64,000 nucleotides of DNA from an uncultured Clostridia bacterium. GTDB lineage: Bacteria > Bacillota > Clostridia > TANB77 > CAG-508. The stretch is taken from positions 142,680 to 206,679 of the forward strand of contig CASYFC010000003.1 in assembly GCA_949482135.1 (NCBI GenBank), in the 5' to 3' direction. A model generated the notes under the pieces. It did no database searches. It saw only the letters and a list, made by a program, of their open reading frames with translations, and had not been told where the DNA came from. The translations under genes and the position numbers were made by a program. The stretch's first letter is position 1; the number at the start of each line of letters is the position of its first letter. This document shows, one piece after another, positions 1-7,891 of this stretch.

Positions 1-3
1 TGT

Positions 4-9
4 TATAAT
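4..9 (+). promoter_or_regulatory. Probable -10 element for the first gene
   Basis: A perfect TATAAT lies 51 bases before the ATG at 61. Its -35 partner would be outside the window, so only half of the promoter is visible. Confidence 0.45.
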
Positions 10-60
10 ATTAATCATACCTAGCTATAAAATCCAATTTAAGAAGAAAGGAATGTGCTT

Positions 61-300
61 ATGAAACGGTTAATTGGTTTACTGTTACTCGTGGTTGCAA
101 TTGTTGGAGGAGTCTATGTTGGCGGTTGGCTGTTCTTTGTTAAGGCAATCGTGGACATAATTGAGGCAGTTAAGGCTGGTTTTGTGGCAATGGATATTGC
201 CATAGCTATTGGAAAAATGGTTATTGGTATACCCATTGTGGAAATAATCGCCTTTGCCATAGGCTCAACTGGTATTGCCATGATGGTGTCCGGAGATTAA
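61..300 (+). CDS. Small two-helix membrane protein, unrecognised
   Basis: This encodes about 79 residues. The N-terminal 28 residues form a hydrophobic helix rich in Leu, Val and Gly, and a second hydrophobic stretch fills residues 40-75, so it should sit in the cytoplasmic membrane. I chose the ATG at 61 because AGAAAGGA ends 8 bases before it; a GTG at 55 would be only two bases from that site. Codon use (CTG, GTG, GGC, GCC) is richer in G+C than the AT-rich potassium transporter gene that follows, which suggests acquisition from elsewhere. It stands alone between a -10 element and a strong terminator at 313. I do not recognise a family. Confidence 0.6.
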   Translation: MKRLIGLLLLVVAIVGGVYVGGWLFFVKAIVDIIEAVKAGFVAMDIAIAIGKMVIGIPIVEIIAFAIGSTGIAMMVSGD

Positions 301-312
301 TCTTATTTTGGT

Positions 313-358
313 AAAGAGCCCTCTCAAATTCTAGAAATAGTTTTTGAGAGGGCTCTTT
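313..358 (+). terminator. Rho-independent terminator
   Basis: A perfect 16 bp stem (313-328 with 343-358) starts AAAGAGCCC and ends in TTTT. It closes the small membrane-protein gene and isolates it from the potassium transporter operon. Confidence 0.85.
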
Positions 359-393
359 TGTATTGAGATAAATATAAAAACTATGGTTTATTC

Positions 394-423
394 TTTACTT
401 TTATACATAAATAAGTATATAAT
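394..423 (+). promoter_or_regulatory. Candidate promoter of the potassium transporter operon
   Basis: TTTACT (394-399) and TATAAT (418-423) are separated by 18 bp, upstream of the trkH-like gene. The -35 match is weak. Confidence 0.4.
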
Positions 424-455
424 ATATTTTAAGTAAATAATGGAGAATGAAAGAA

Positions 456-1745
456 ATGTTTAGAAACAAAAGAACGTATTTAATTCCAATAATAGGATTT
501 GCATTTATAATTCTAGTAGCTTCAATAATTTTAACATTACCAATATGTAATTATAAAGAAATTTCATTTAGAGATGCTTTATTTACAGCTACATCAGGAC
601 TTACTACAACAGGATTTACAAAGGGACCATTGGTAGAACAATTTAATTTTGGAGGACAACTTATACTTGCAATGTTAATGGAAATAGGAGCAATGGGATT
701 TATAATATTTGTATCTTATTTTTGGAGTATAAAAAACAAAAAAATCAAGATGTCAGATATATTAGTAATAAATGATAATATTAGCAGTGATAGTTATGGT
801 CAAATTAAAGAACATTCTTTATTTATAGGAAAACTTATGCTCGAAGTACAAACTGTAGGGATTATATTACTTTCCATAAAGTTTATTCCTTTAATGGGAT
901 TTTTTAAAGGTTTATGGTATAGTATTTTTCATACAATATCAGCATTTAGTAATACAGGATTTGATTTATTTAATGGACATAGCTTAAGAGCTTTCGCAAA
1001 TGATATTTATATTCAAGTAGTATTAATAATTTTAATGATATTAGGTAGTATAGGTATTCTTGTAATAGAAGACTTAAAAAAGAACAGAAAAGGAAAATTA
1101 AGTAAATTAAAGTTACAAACTAAAATTATTTTAACTTATTCAATAGGTCTTTTATTATTTCCAATGATTGTTATGAAGCTATTAGAACCTAATATAAGTA
1201 TATTAAATAGTTTATTTATGTCTGCTACTTCACGTTCAACTGGTTTTTCTGTTGTAGACTTAGCAAACTTTACATTTGAAAGTAAATTTATATTAATTAT
1301 TTTAATGTTTATTGGTGGATCACCAACATCGACCTCAGGTGGTGTAAAGATAGTAACAGTTGCTATTTTGATTTCAACAATTATAGCTACATTAAAAGGA
1401 AAAAATGAAACTGTTATGTTTTGGAAACAAATACCAAATTCTTCTATAAGGAGAGCATTTACAATATTTACTTTATTTGCACTAATAGTTGTTATAGCAT
1501 GTACAATTTTTTATCATTATAATCCAATTAATCTACTTAATATTGTATTTGAAGCAGTATCAGCTATTAGTAACACTGGGTTAACTATAACAGAATATAG
1601 TACAATTAATATAATAGGTGAAAATATTTTATTATTATTAATGTTTATAGGTAGAGTGAGTCCATTATCATTAGTATTAGTATTTATAAATGAAAATAGA
1701 AAAGATAAATATATAGAATATCCAAGTGAAAATGTAATATTATAA
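456..1745 (+). CDS. TrkH/KtrB-family potassium transporter, membrane subunit
   Basis: This is the ion-conducting subunit of a Trk/Ktr potassium uptake system. About 429 residues form the expected hydrophobic helices. The four pore-loop signatures of the superfamily are visible: TTTGF, SNTGF, RSTGF and SNTGL, plus the GGSPTSTSGG segment. The length fits KtrB rather than the longer TrkH proteins. The start at 456 is preferred because GGAG at 442-445 is ten bases away; an in-frame ATG at 447 would be too close. The regulatory nucleotide-binding subunit follows 20 bases downstream, as in ktrAB or trkAH operons, and the two should form one complex at the membrane. Confidence 0.9.
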   Translation: MFRNKRTYLIPIIGFAFIILVASIILTLPICNYKEISFRDALFTATSGLTTTGFTKGPLVEQFNFGGQLILAMLMEIGAMGFIIFVSYFWSIKNKKIKMSDILVINDNISSDSYGQIKEHSLFIGKLMLEVQTVGIILLSIKFIPLMGFFKGLWYSIFHTISAFSNTGFDLFNGHSLRAFANDIYIQVVLIILMILGSIGILVIEDLKKNRKGKLSKLKLQTKIILTYSIGLLLFPMIVMKLLEPNISILNSLFMSATSRSTGFSVVDLANFTFESKFILIILMFIGGSPTSTSGGVKIVTVAILISTIIATLKGKNETVMFWKQIPNSSIRRAFTIFTLFALIVVIACTIFYHYNPINLLNIVFEAVSAISNTGLTITEYSTINIIGENILLLLMFIGRVSPLSLVLVFINENRKDKYIEYPSENVIL

Positions 1746-1765
1746 TTAAAGGAGAATAAATTTTA

Positions 1766-2176
1766 ATGAAAAAACAATGTGTAATAGTTGGTTTAGGAAA
1801 ATATGGAATGAGTATAGCCAAAAAGTTATCAGACTCAAAAGTTGAAGTATTAGCTATAGATAATGATATAAAAGTAGTAGAAAGGGTTAGTAACTATGTT
1901 ACTAAAGCTATTTGTATAGATGTAACTTCAGAAGAAGCATGGAGCAAATTGCCATTAAAAGATTTTGATGTTGGAGTTGTTGGATTTGGTGAAAATGTAA
2001 CAGCGAGTATATTATCTTGTATGGCATTACAAGAGGCAGGAGTAAAATACATAATTGCTAAAGCAGGAGATAGATATCATAGGCAAGTTTTAAATAAATT
2101 AAATATTGATGAAGTTGTTTTTCCAGAGGAATTTGTTGGAGAATTAACAGCAAAACAAATTCTTGAAATGGAATAA
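1766..2176 (+). CDS. Short TrkA/KtrA-like RCK_N subunit
   Basis: This is the cytoplasmic gating subunit of the preceding potassium transporter. The Rossmann fold is clear: VGLGKYGMS is the GxGxxG loop and an acidic VLAIDND closes strand two, as expected for NAD(H) or ATP binding. At 136 residues it holds only the RCK_N half. KtrA and TrkA proteins usually continue for about another 80 residues with the RCK_C ligand domain, but here the frame stops right after LTAKQILEME. No frameshifted remainder is visible before the next gene, 17 bases on. It could be a naturally short form or a truncation; the family call is firm. Confidence 0.85.
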   Translation: MKKQCVIVGLGKYGMSIAKKLSDSKVEVLAIDNDIKVVERVSNYVTKAICIDVTSEEAWSKLPLKDFDVGVVGFGENVTASILSCMALQEAGVKYIIAKAGDRYHRQVLNKLNIDEVVFPEEFVGELTAKQILEME

Positions 2177-2193
2177 AAATTAGGAGGAAAAAT

Positions 2194-2715
2194 ATGAGTG
2201 AAAAAATAGTAGGAGCAATGATAGGAGCTTTTGGTGGCTTAACTTCTATTGCTTATGGAAAAGAAATATTAGTATTTATTATATCATTATTACCAATTCT
2301 TGAACTTAGAGGTGGATTATTAGCAGCAGCTTTAATAGGATTAGATCCAATAAAAAGTTATATAATTAGTATTGTTGGAAATGTATTACCAGTTCCATTT
2401 ATATTATTGTTAATTACAAAAATATTGGCTTGGATGAGAGAAAGTAAAGTTAAATTATTTAATAAAGTTGCAAATTGGTTAGATGAAAAAGTAGAAAAAC
2501 ATAAAGGACAAATTGAAAAATTTGGATATTTAGGTGTAATATTATTTGTTGGTATTCCACTTCCTGGAACTGGAGCGTGGACGGGTTCATTAATTGCTTC
2601 TGTTCTTAATATGGATAGAAAGAAAACATTTTTAGCGGTTATGCTTGGAATTTTTATGGCAAGTATTATTATGATGTTAGTATCTTTTGGATTTCTTGCT
2701 AATATAATTCATTAA
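2194..2715 (+). CDS. Small multidrug export family protein (COG2426)
   Basis: This integral membrane protein of 173 residues matches the Sm_multidrug_ex family. The conserved start of the domain (LPILELRGGL), the PVPFILL helix, and the later GIPLPGTGAWTGSLIAS motif are all present and in order. An amphipathic charged loop between them (KVEKHKGQIEKFG) is also typical. Transport function for this family is largely inferred from the name. It follows the RCK subunit by 17 bases with a good AGGAGG site, so it is probably the last gene of the potassium operon, which ends at the terminator at 2761. Confidence 0.85.
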   Translation: MSEKIVGAMIGAFGGLTSIAYGKEILVFIISLLPILELRGGLLAAALIGLDPIKSYIISIVGNVLPVPFILLLITKILAWMRESKVKLFNKVANWLDEKVEKHKGQIEKFGYLGVILFVGIPLPGTGAWTGSLIASVLNMDRKKTFLAVMLGIFMASIIMMLVSFGFLANIIH

Positions 2716-2760
2716 TAAATTTTTTTAACTGTTAAAGATTGAAGAATATAAGTTTTATAA

Positions 2761-2790
2761 AATGAGGGTCAAATGGATCCTCATTTTTTT
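2761..2790 (+). terminator. Rho-independent terminator
   Basis: AATGAGGGTC (2761-2770) pairs with GATCCTCATT (2776-2785), with one G-U pair, followed by a run of T. It ends the potassium and export operon. Confidence 0.8.
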
Positions 2791-2803
2791 GTATTATTAA
2801 TAC

Positions 2804-2832
2804 TTGAATTGTTTTTTACAACATAGTATAAT
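2804..2832 (+). promoter_or_regulatory. Promoter of the GC-rich gene at 2962
   Basis: TTGAAT (2804-2809) and TATAAT (2827-2832) have 17 bp spacing. The predicted leader is about 120 bases, AT-rich like the host, and I see no clear riboswitch in it. Confidence 0.6.
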
Positions 2833-2961
2833 AAAATTGATGTTTTATATATCATAATTTTACCTTATGTGTTCATAGCATAATATGAATAAAATAGGTA
2901 TACGTAGACACAAATCAGTTTTGTTACAGTCAAAAAAAATACAATATGGAGGTAATGACAT

Positions 2962-3867
2962 ATGGCTAAAACGATTGAAGAATTTGGTGTGAATAAGAAG
3001 ATGCTGGAGCGGTTAACCTGGAAATCTACGTTTGCTAATTATATCAGCAAGCTGGTCGGGTATCCTATGAGCAAAGAGCATGTGCACTCTGACAAGAATG
3101 GATGGGATTATTTCGTGACGTCAAAGAGTCTTATGCCCAACTGTCCGCTTTTACTGGTGCATCATACGGGGTCTCTTATGGCCATTATTCCCCATAAGGA
3201 CTACATGGAGCTAGAAAATGGGGAAGTATATCCTCTTGCATACATTGCTAGCGCTCAATGGTGTTATGGCAAGTATTCTGGAGGAGAAGATGTGAAAACA
3301 GGTATTTTCTGGCAACCGCTTGAAAGTAGGGAGGGAATTTGTGATTCTGAAAAGATCAGTAGGTTCCTGAATCAGATTGGAAGAATTCAAATTCATCCTG
3401 AGGACTACCGCCAGAAGCTTTTTGTGGCAATGGAGGATCGTATAAGAGAAGAGTTAGAGCTTGAGGTGAGAGCCTTCATGAGTTACAATGGCGAAAATGC
3501 ACTTTTAATTGCTAATCCAAATAAAAGAGATATGGTAACATGCTATTTGCCAGCAATTCTGCTTAATGATATTCTCTATCATCCAGGTGAGAGAGAATGG
3601 ACAGAGTTTGCAGAAAGTTTCACATTTGAGTTGGGAGTTACCAACAATAAGAAGAGGTATATTATTCCAGACAACTATGTAGGAAACCGGGCCGAGTTCT
3701 GCCGTAAAATGTGGAGAAAGCTTGGATTTTCTAATCGTTGGTACGATAGCCAGCCGATTGAAGTTAAAGAGAAAAGACATGCGCATCGTCACACACATCA
3801 TCATGAACGTAATGGAGAAGGCTTTGCAGTCTTCGGATTTATGAAGAAGTTTCTTCCGAAGAAATAA
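2962..3867 (+). CDS. Unrecognised 301-residue protein of GC-rich, foreign composition
   Basis: The start is well supported by TGGAGGTAATGACAT ahead of the ATG. I do not recognise a family. It has no signal peptide and no membrane helix, so it should be cytoplasmic. It carries several aromatic-rich segments and a His-rich tail (HAHRHTHHH near residue 275) that could bind metal. Base use is clearly unlike the neighbours: bases 3061-3120 hold 26 G+C of 60, and codons such as CTG, CGG and GCC are common. Together with its private promoter and terminator this suggests horizontal acquisition of a single gene. The flanking host genes are uninterrupted. Confidence 0.7.
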   Translation: MAKTIEEFGVNKKMLERLTWKSTFANYISKLVGYPMSKEHVHSDKNGWDYFVTSKSLMPNCPLLLVHHTGSLMAIIPHKDYMELENGEVYPLAYIASAQWCYGKYSGGEDVKTGIFWQPLESREGICDSEKISRFLNQIGRIQIHPEDYRQKLFVAMEDRIREELELEVRAFMSYNGENALLIANPNKRDMVTCYLPAILLNDILYHPGEREWTEFAESFTFELGVTNNKKRYIIPDNYVGNRAEFCRKMWRKLGFSNRWYDSQPIEVKEKRHAHRHTHHHERNGEGFAVFGFMKKFLPKK

Positions 3868-3890
3868 GCAAGGTGGAAGTGTCAACGTGG

Positions 3891-3922
3891 GAGAGGGGAT
3901 CTGAATTGGTCACCTCTCTTTC
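3891..3922 (+). terminator. Rho-independent terminator
   Basis: GAGAGGGGA (3891-3899) pairs with TCACCTCTC (3910-3918), followed by TTTCTT. It closes the GC-rich gene at 2962. Confidence 0.7.
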
Positions 3923-3940
3923 TTCTAAAATACCCTTAGC

Positions 3941-3969
3941 TTGAAATGTTAATAAGAATATGTTATTAT
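3941..3969 (+). promoter_or_regulatory. Candidate promoter of the DUF1836 gene
   Basis: TTGAAA (3941-3946) and TATTAT (3964-3969) are 17 bp apart, about 30 bases before the start codon at 3999. A better TATAAT at 3967 would give a 20 bp spacer. Confidence 0.5.
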
Positions 3970-3998
3970 AATATATATTAAAAAGAAAGAGGTAAGTC

Positions 3999-4535
3999 AT
4001 GACAAAAAAAGAAAAAAAATTTGAAGACTACTTTAAAATAATAAAACATAAAATACCATATTGGGATGAATTGCCAGAAATAGATTTATATATGGATCAG
4101 GTAATTGCTTTAATGGATAAATATTTATCATTTCATAAAACAGATGAAAACTCTGTAATTGTTACTCACTCAATGATAAATAACTATGTAAAATTAGGAA
4201 TTATGCCAGCTCCTGTGAAGAAAAAGTATTCGAGAGAACATATCGCATATTTAATAATGATATGCACATTAAAACAATGTTTACCTATTTCAGAAATAAA
4301 ACATTTAATTAATTTAAGAATTCAAAGAACATCAGTAGAAGAAACATTAAACTTTTTTAGTAATTTATATGACTCAACATTTAATACAGTTATTGCTATT
4401 GGAAAAAAATTTAGTTTAAAAGAAGCTGCTGATGATGAATTTCTTTCAGATACAGCTTTATATATGGCAATAGGATCAAGTGCAAGTAAATATATTGCAT
4501 CACAAATATCTGAAATTAATAAAGAAAAAAAGTAA
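3999..4535 (+). CDS. DUF1836 family helix-turn-helix protein
   Basis: This protein of 178 residues matches DUF1836, a Firmicutes family with a MerR-like winged helix. The segment VTHSMINNYVKLGIMPAP followed by KKYSREHIAYLI (residues roughly 55-90) is the recognisable DNA-binding part: a helix-turn-helix and a wing with Tyr-Ser-Arg-Glu-His. The C-terminal half is helical and may dimerise or bind a ligand. It is monocistronic, with a good AGAGG site before the ATG. It sits directly upstream of the pilus operon in the same direction, so it might regulate it, but only position supports that idea. Confidence 0.85.
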   Translation: MTKKEKKFEDYFKIIKHKIPYWDELPEIDLYMDQVIALMDKYLSFHKTDENSVIVTHSMINNYVKLGIMPAPVKKKYSREHIAYLIMICTLKQCLPISEIKHLINLRIQRTSVEETLNFFSNLYDSTFNTVIAIGKKFSLKEAADDEFLSDTALYMAIGSSASKYIASQISEINKEKK

Positions 4536-4550
4536 TATCAGAATAAATTA

Positions 4551-4597
4551 AAAAGACTTAGAAATCAATTTCTATTTGGTTTCTAAGTCTTTTTTTA
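4551..4597 (+). terminator. Rho-independent terminator
   Basis: A 14 bp stem (4551-4564 with 4580-4593, AAAAGACTTAGAAA) is followed by TTT. It separates the regulator from the pilus operon. Confidence 0.85.
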
Positions 4598-4716
4598 CTG
4601 TTTTTAAAAGACTTATTTTACCTTTTTAAACAGAAATTTCCATGTAAAACTTAATAAAAAAGTTTTAATATAATATTAGATATAATTATTAAAATATCTA
4701 AAAGAGGTATTAGAAT

Positions 4717-7700
4717 ATGCAAAAGAAAAGTAAATTATTGAAAAAGGTAACTTTAGTTATATTTCTTATAATTATCATACTTTTTAGTACAATTCAATAT
4801 AATTTCGAGATAAGAGGCAGGCCTTATAATGCAAAAGTAGTGCAAGCAATGGCTTCAAAAGCACTTAATAGGCCCTCAAATGGAAGTGAAATAAGTATTA
4901 ATAAAGTTGATAGCCAAACAAAAGAACCATTAGAAAATGTTGAATTTGAATTAACACCAATAGAAGAAAACATTACAGATGATTTAACACCATTAATCAA
5001 ATATGTAGTTAGATACTGGAATTCAGGTCGTAGGATAAGTTCACAGATTTGCTATGGGGAGTCAGATGTAACTATAACAGACTGTAACTTAGAAAATCTA
5101 AAAGGTTGGGCAACTGAGGAGAATTCAAATAAAGTATCAATCTTACCCAAAGATATTATTCATGTAAATCAAGATATAGACCTTTATGCAGTAAAATATG
5201 AACTAGATATATTTGATAAAGAATTAATAAAAGATAAGTCTGAATTACCATCAAATACACCAGAAACATTACCAATGATAACATATGTAGGATATGAGGG
5301 TAAAGTCGAATTTTCGGAAGTTGCTTCAAAAGTAACACTATTATATAAATTAACAGCAATAGGAGAACCTGGATTTAAATATCGAATTACAGATGAAGGG
5401 GCAGAATATGCTTTTGGTGATCCATTAAATGGAACAATTCCCGAAAGTGGTGAGATAAATTGCTATGTTACAAAAACATTCTTACCAACAGATATAAACT
5501 CTGAAGGAAATTTAAGAAATACAGCTCGTATAAGTCCAGGTATAAGTGATACTAGTAGTTCATCATCAACAGCAATTATTCCTGCAGAAGATAATAGTCC
5601 AACTTATACTGTTACATATTCTGATGGTACACCAGATGGCTCTGTATTTGGAGAAAAAAATTTTTCTGGAATCAAATTTGGACAAAATACACCTGAATTT
5701 ACAGAAAGTTTAACTAGAGAAGGATATGAATTTATATGTTGGACACCTCCATTAAATGAAACAGTTAAAGAGGATATTATATATATTGCTACATGGATAA
5801 AACGTGCAGAGCTAGTAGTATACATAGTGCCCAAAGTACTTGAAGCTAATGTTGGAGATACAATTTTATGGGATGTAGAAATACATAACAGCAATTGGGC
5901 AGATACCAATAATGTAAAACTAGAGCTTAAATTAAATGATGGAAATATGATATATACACAAGAAAACATAGCTTTAAAAGCTGGAGAGTTATTTAAAACA
6001 ACAGTTGAATATGTTGTTTCAGAAGATGATGCTGGTAAAACATTAAAATGTAATGCAAAAATTACAGATTATGCTGATGAATCAAAAACTGCAAAACCAC
6101 TAACATGTTCAGGCTCTCATAATAGAGGTATAGTGATTGGAGGAGCTGAATCTAGATTAAGTACAGTAACATCTCTAAGTAAATCGTCACCTCTATTAAA
6201 GTCTTTTAATACTGAAAGAGCAATAAATAGAGATGAATACTTAAATAATTATACATTCGTAAAAGATAAAAACGGTGTATATAAGTCAAATAATCAAGGA
6301 ATATCAAGTTCAGAAGCAGTATCATATATACCAATAGATTTAAGTAATTATACAGGGAGCTATGCAATTAAAATTAATGCTAGAATTTCATGTGAACAAA
6401 ATTATGATTATGGGTTTGTACGAATAACTGAAGATATAGGAAATGGAATTAATTATGCAGATATGTCAAGAGAGATTATTAATATAACAGGAATAACTGA
6501 AGACGAAGATTATATGGCAATATTAGAAGCAGGAAAAAAGTACAATATAATTTTTGGATACTTAAAAGATAGCAGTATGGATAATGGGGAAGATACCTTT
6601 TATATTAATAGTGTAAAATTAGTTTTTAACTCAGAAGGAATTACAGATAAAATTAATTTAAAAACTGATAGTACAGGAAAAATAGTAACTAATATTCCTG
6701 ATGGAAGATATATTTTAACAGAAACAAAATCACAAGAAGGGTATAAAATTTTGGAATATCCAATTACTATAGAAGTTATAAATAATGAAATTAAGATATT
6801 AGAAAATAAAAATTTAGAAAGTATTACAATATCAAATAATAATGAAATAACAATAGAAAATATAACTTGTAGAGTAATTGTACATTATTACTTAAAAAAT
6901 AGTGATGGTGAATATACAAAAGATAAATTAAAAGATGATGAAATAAAAAAAGGAATAGAAGGAACAGAATACAAGATAGAGCCATTACTTACTATAGAAA
7001 AAGATGGAATAATTTACGAATTAGAATATGAAATACAAGATGGAGTAAAAAAATATATAACACCAGAAGAAGAAAATGGAATTTTTAGAAAGGAGGATAT
7101 AAATGTAAATTATTATTATCAAGCTAAAAAGCAAATAGTAACAAATAAAGTATGGGTAGACAATGATGATATTTTAGGAATAAGACCAGATTCTATAAAT
7201 GTAAAATTAACTGCAACAGTAGAAAATGAAAATGGTGAAGTAATAGAGCATCCTATAGAAAATGTAAATACTATAGTTACTTTAAGAAGTAAAAATGGAA
7301 ATGATAATGGAGATAATTGGACATATGAATGGGTAAACCTAGACTCTTATGATGAGAATGGGAATGAAATAATGTATATGGTAGAAGAAATAGAAGTACC
7401 AAAGGAATACTATAGTGTAGGATCATTTATTGATTATGAACATTTTGAAATAACTAATTATAAATACGGAAGTATTAAAATTATAAAAGTAGATAGCAAA
7501 GATAATAATATAAAACTTGGAGGAGCAGAGTTTAAATTAGAAAAAATAGTAGAAAATAATGGAGAAATTAATATAGACGAAAATTTTGAACCTATAGTTT
7601 TAATAACTAAAACAGAAGAAGAAACCTTAGGTGAAGCAAGTTGTGAAAATTTAGAATATGGAAAATATAGATTAACAGAAACAAAAGCACCTAATGGATA

Positions 7701-7875
7701 TAGTATACAAAAGAAACCTATTGATATTGAAATAACAGAAATTACTCCAGATTATGTGGGTGAAGTTATAAATAAGGAAAAAACAGTATTACCAGACACT
7801 GGTGGAACTGGAAGTATAGTTTTAACAATGCTTGGAGTATTTTGTATAGCAATAGCAATTAGAATTAAAGAATAA
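4717..7875 (+). CDS. LPxTG-anchored multi-domain surface adhesin, probable pilus tip or ancillary subunit
   Basis: This is a cell-wall protein of 1052 residues. A signal helix lies at residues 7-30 and the sorting signal is LPDTG, then a hydrophobic helix and a basic RIKE tail. Between them are a SpaA/CnaB half-domain near 58-79, InlB/Listeria-Bacteroides-type modules (for example near 295-365), a DUF11-like beta module, a second SpaA half near 649-690, a MucBP-like module near 715-800, a Cna-B domain (TNKVWVDNDD) and a last SpaA domain ending in YRLTETKAPNGY. Lys and Glu of these domains normally form isopeptide bonds. It begins the operon with the major pilin and the sortases, so the sortases should attach it to the pilus and wall. 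AGAGG precedes the ATG. Confidence 0.85.
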   Translation: MQKKSKLLKKVTLVIFLIIIILFSTIQYNFEIRGRPYNAKVVQAMASKALNRPSNGSEISINKVDSQTKEPLENVEFELTPIEENITDDLTPLIKYVVRYWNSGRRISSQICYGESDVTITDCNLENLKGWATEENSNKVSILPKDIIHVNQDIDLYAVKYELDIFDKELIKDKSELPSNTPETLPMITYVGYEGKVEFSEVASKVTLLYKLTAIGEPGFKYRITDEGAEYAFGDPLNGTIPESGEINCYVTKTFLPTDINSEGNLRNTARISPGISDTSSSSSTAIIPAEDNSPTYTVTYSDGTPDGSVFGEKNFSGIKFGQNTPEFTESLTREGYEFICWTPPLNETVKEDIIYIATWIKRAELVVYIVPKVLEANVGDTILWDVEIHNSNWADTNNVKLELKLNDGNMIYTQENIALKAGELFKTTVEYVVSEDDAGKTLKCNAKITDYADESKTAKPLTCSGSHNRGIVIGGAESRLSTVTSLSKSSPLLKSFNTERAINRDEYLNNYTFVKDKNGVYKSNNQGISSSEAVSYIPIDLSNYTGSYAIKINARISCEQNYDYGFVRITEDIGNGINYADMSREIINITGITEDEDYMAILEAGKKYNIIFGYLKDSSMDNGEDTFYINSVKLVFNSEGITDKINLKTDSTGKIVTNIPDGRYILTETKSQEGYKILEYPITIEVINNEIKILENKNLESITISNNNEITIENITCRVIVHYYLKNSDGEYTKDKLKDDEIKKGIEGTEYKIEPLLTIEKDGIIYELEYEIQDGVKKYITPEEENGIFRKEDINVNYYYQAKKQIVTNKVWVDNDDILGIRPDSINVKLTATVENENGEVIEHPIENVNTIVTLRSKNGNDNGDNWTYEWVNLDSYDENGNEIMYMVEEIEVPKEYYSVGSFIDYEHFEITNYKYGSIKIIKVDSKDNNIKLGGAEFKLEKIVENNGEINIDENFEPIVLITKTEEETLGEASCENLEYGKYRLTETKAPNGYSIQKKPIDIEITEITPDYVGEVINKEKTVLPDTGGTGSIVLTMLGVFCIAIAIRIKE

Positions 7876-7891
7876 GAAAGGACAAAAGAAT

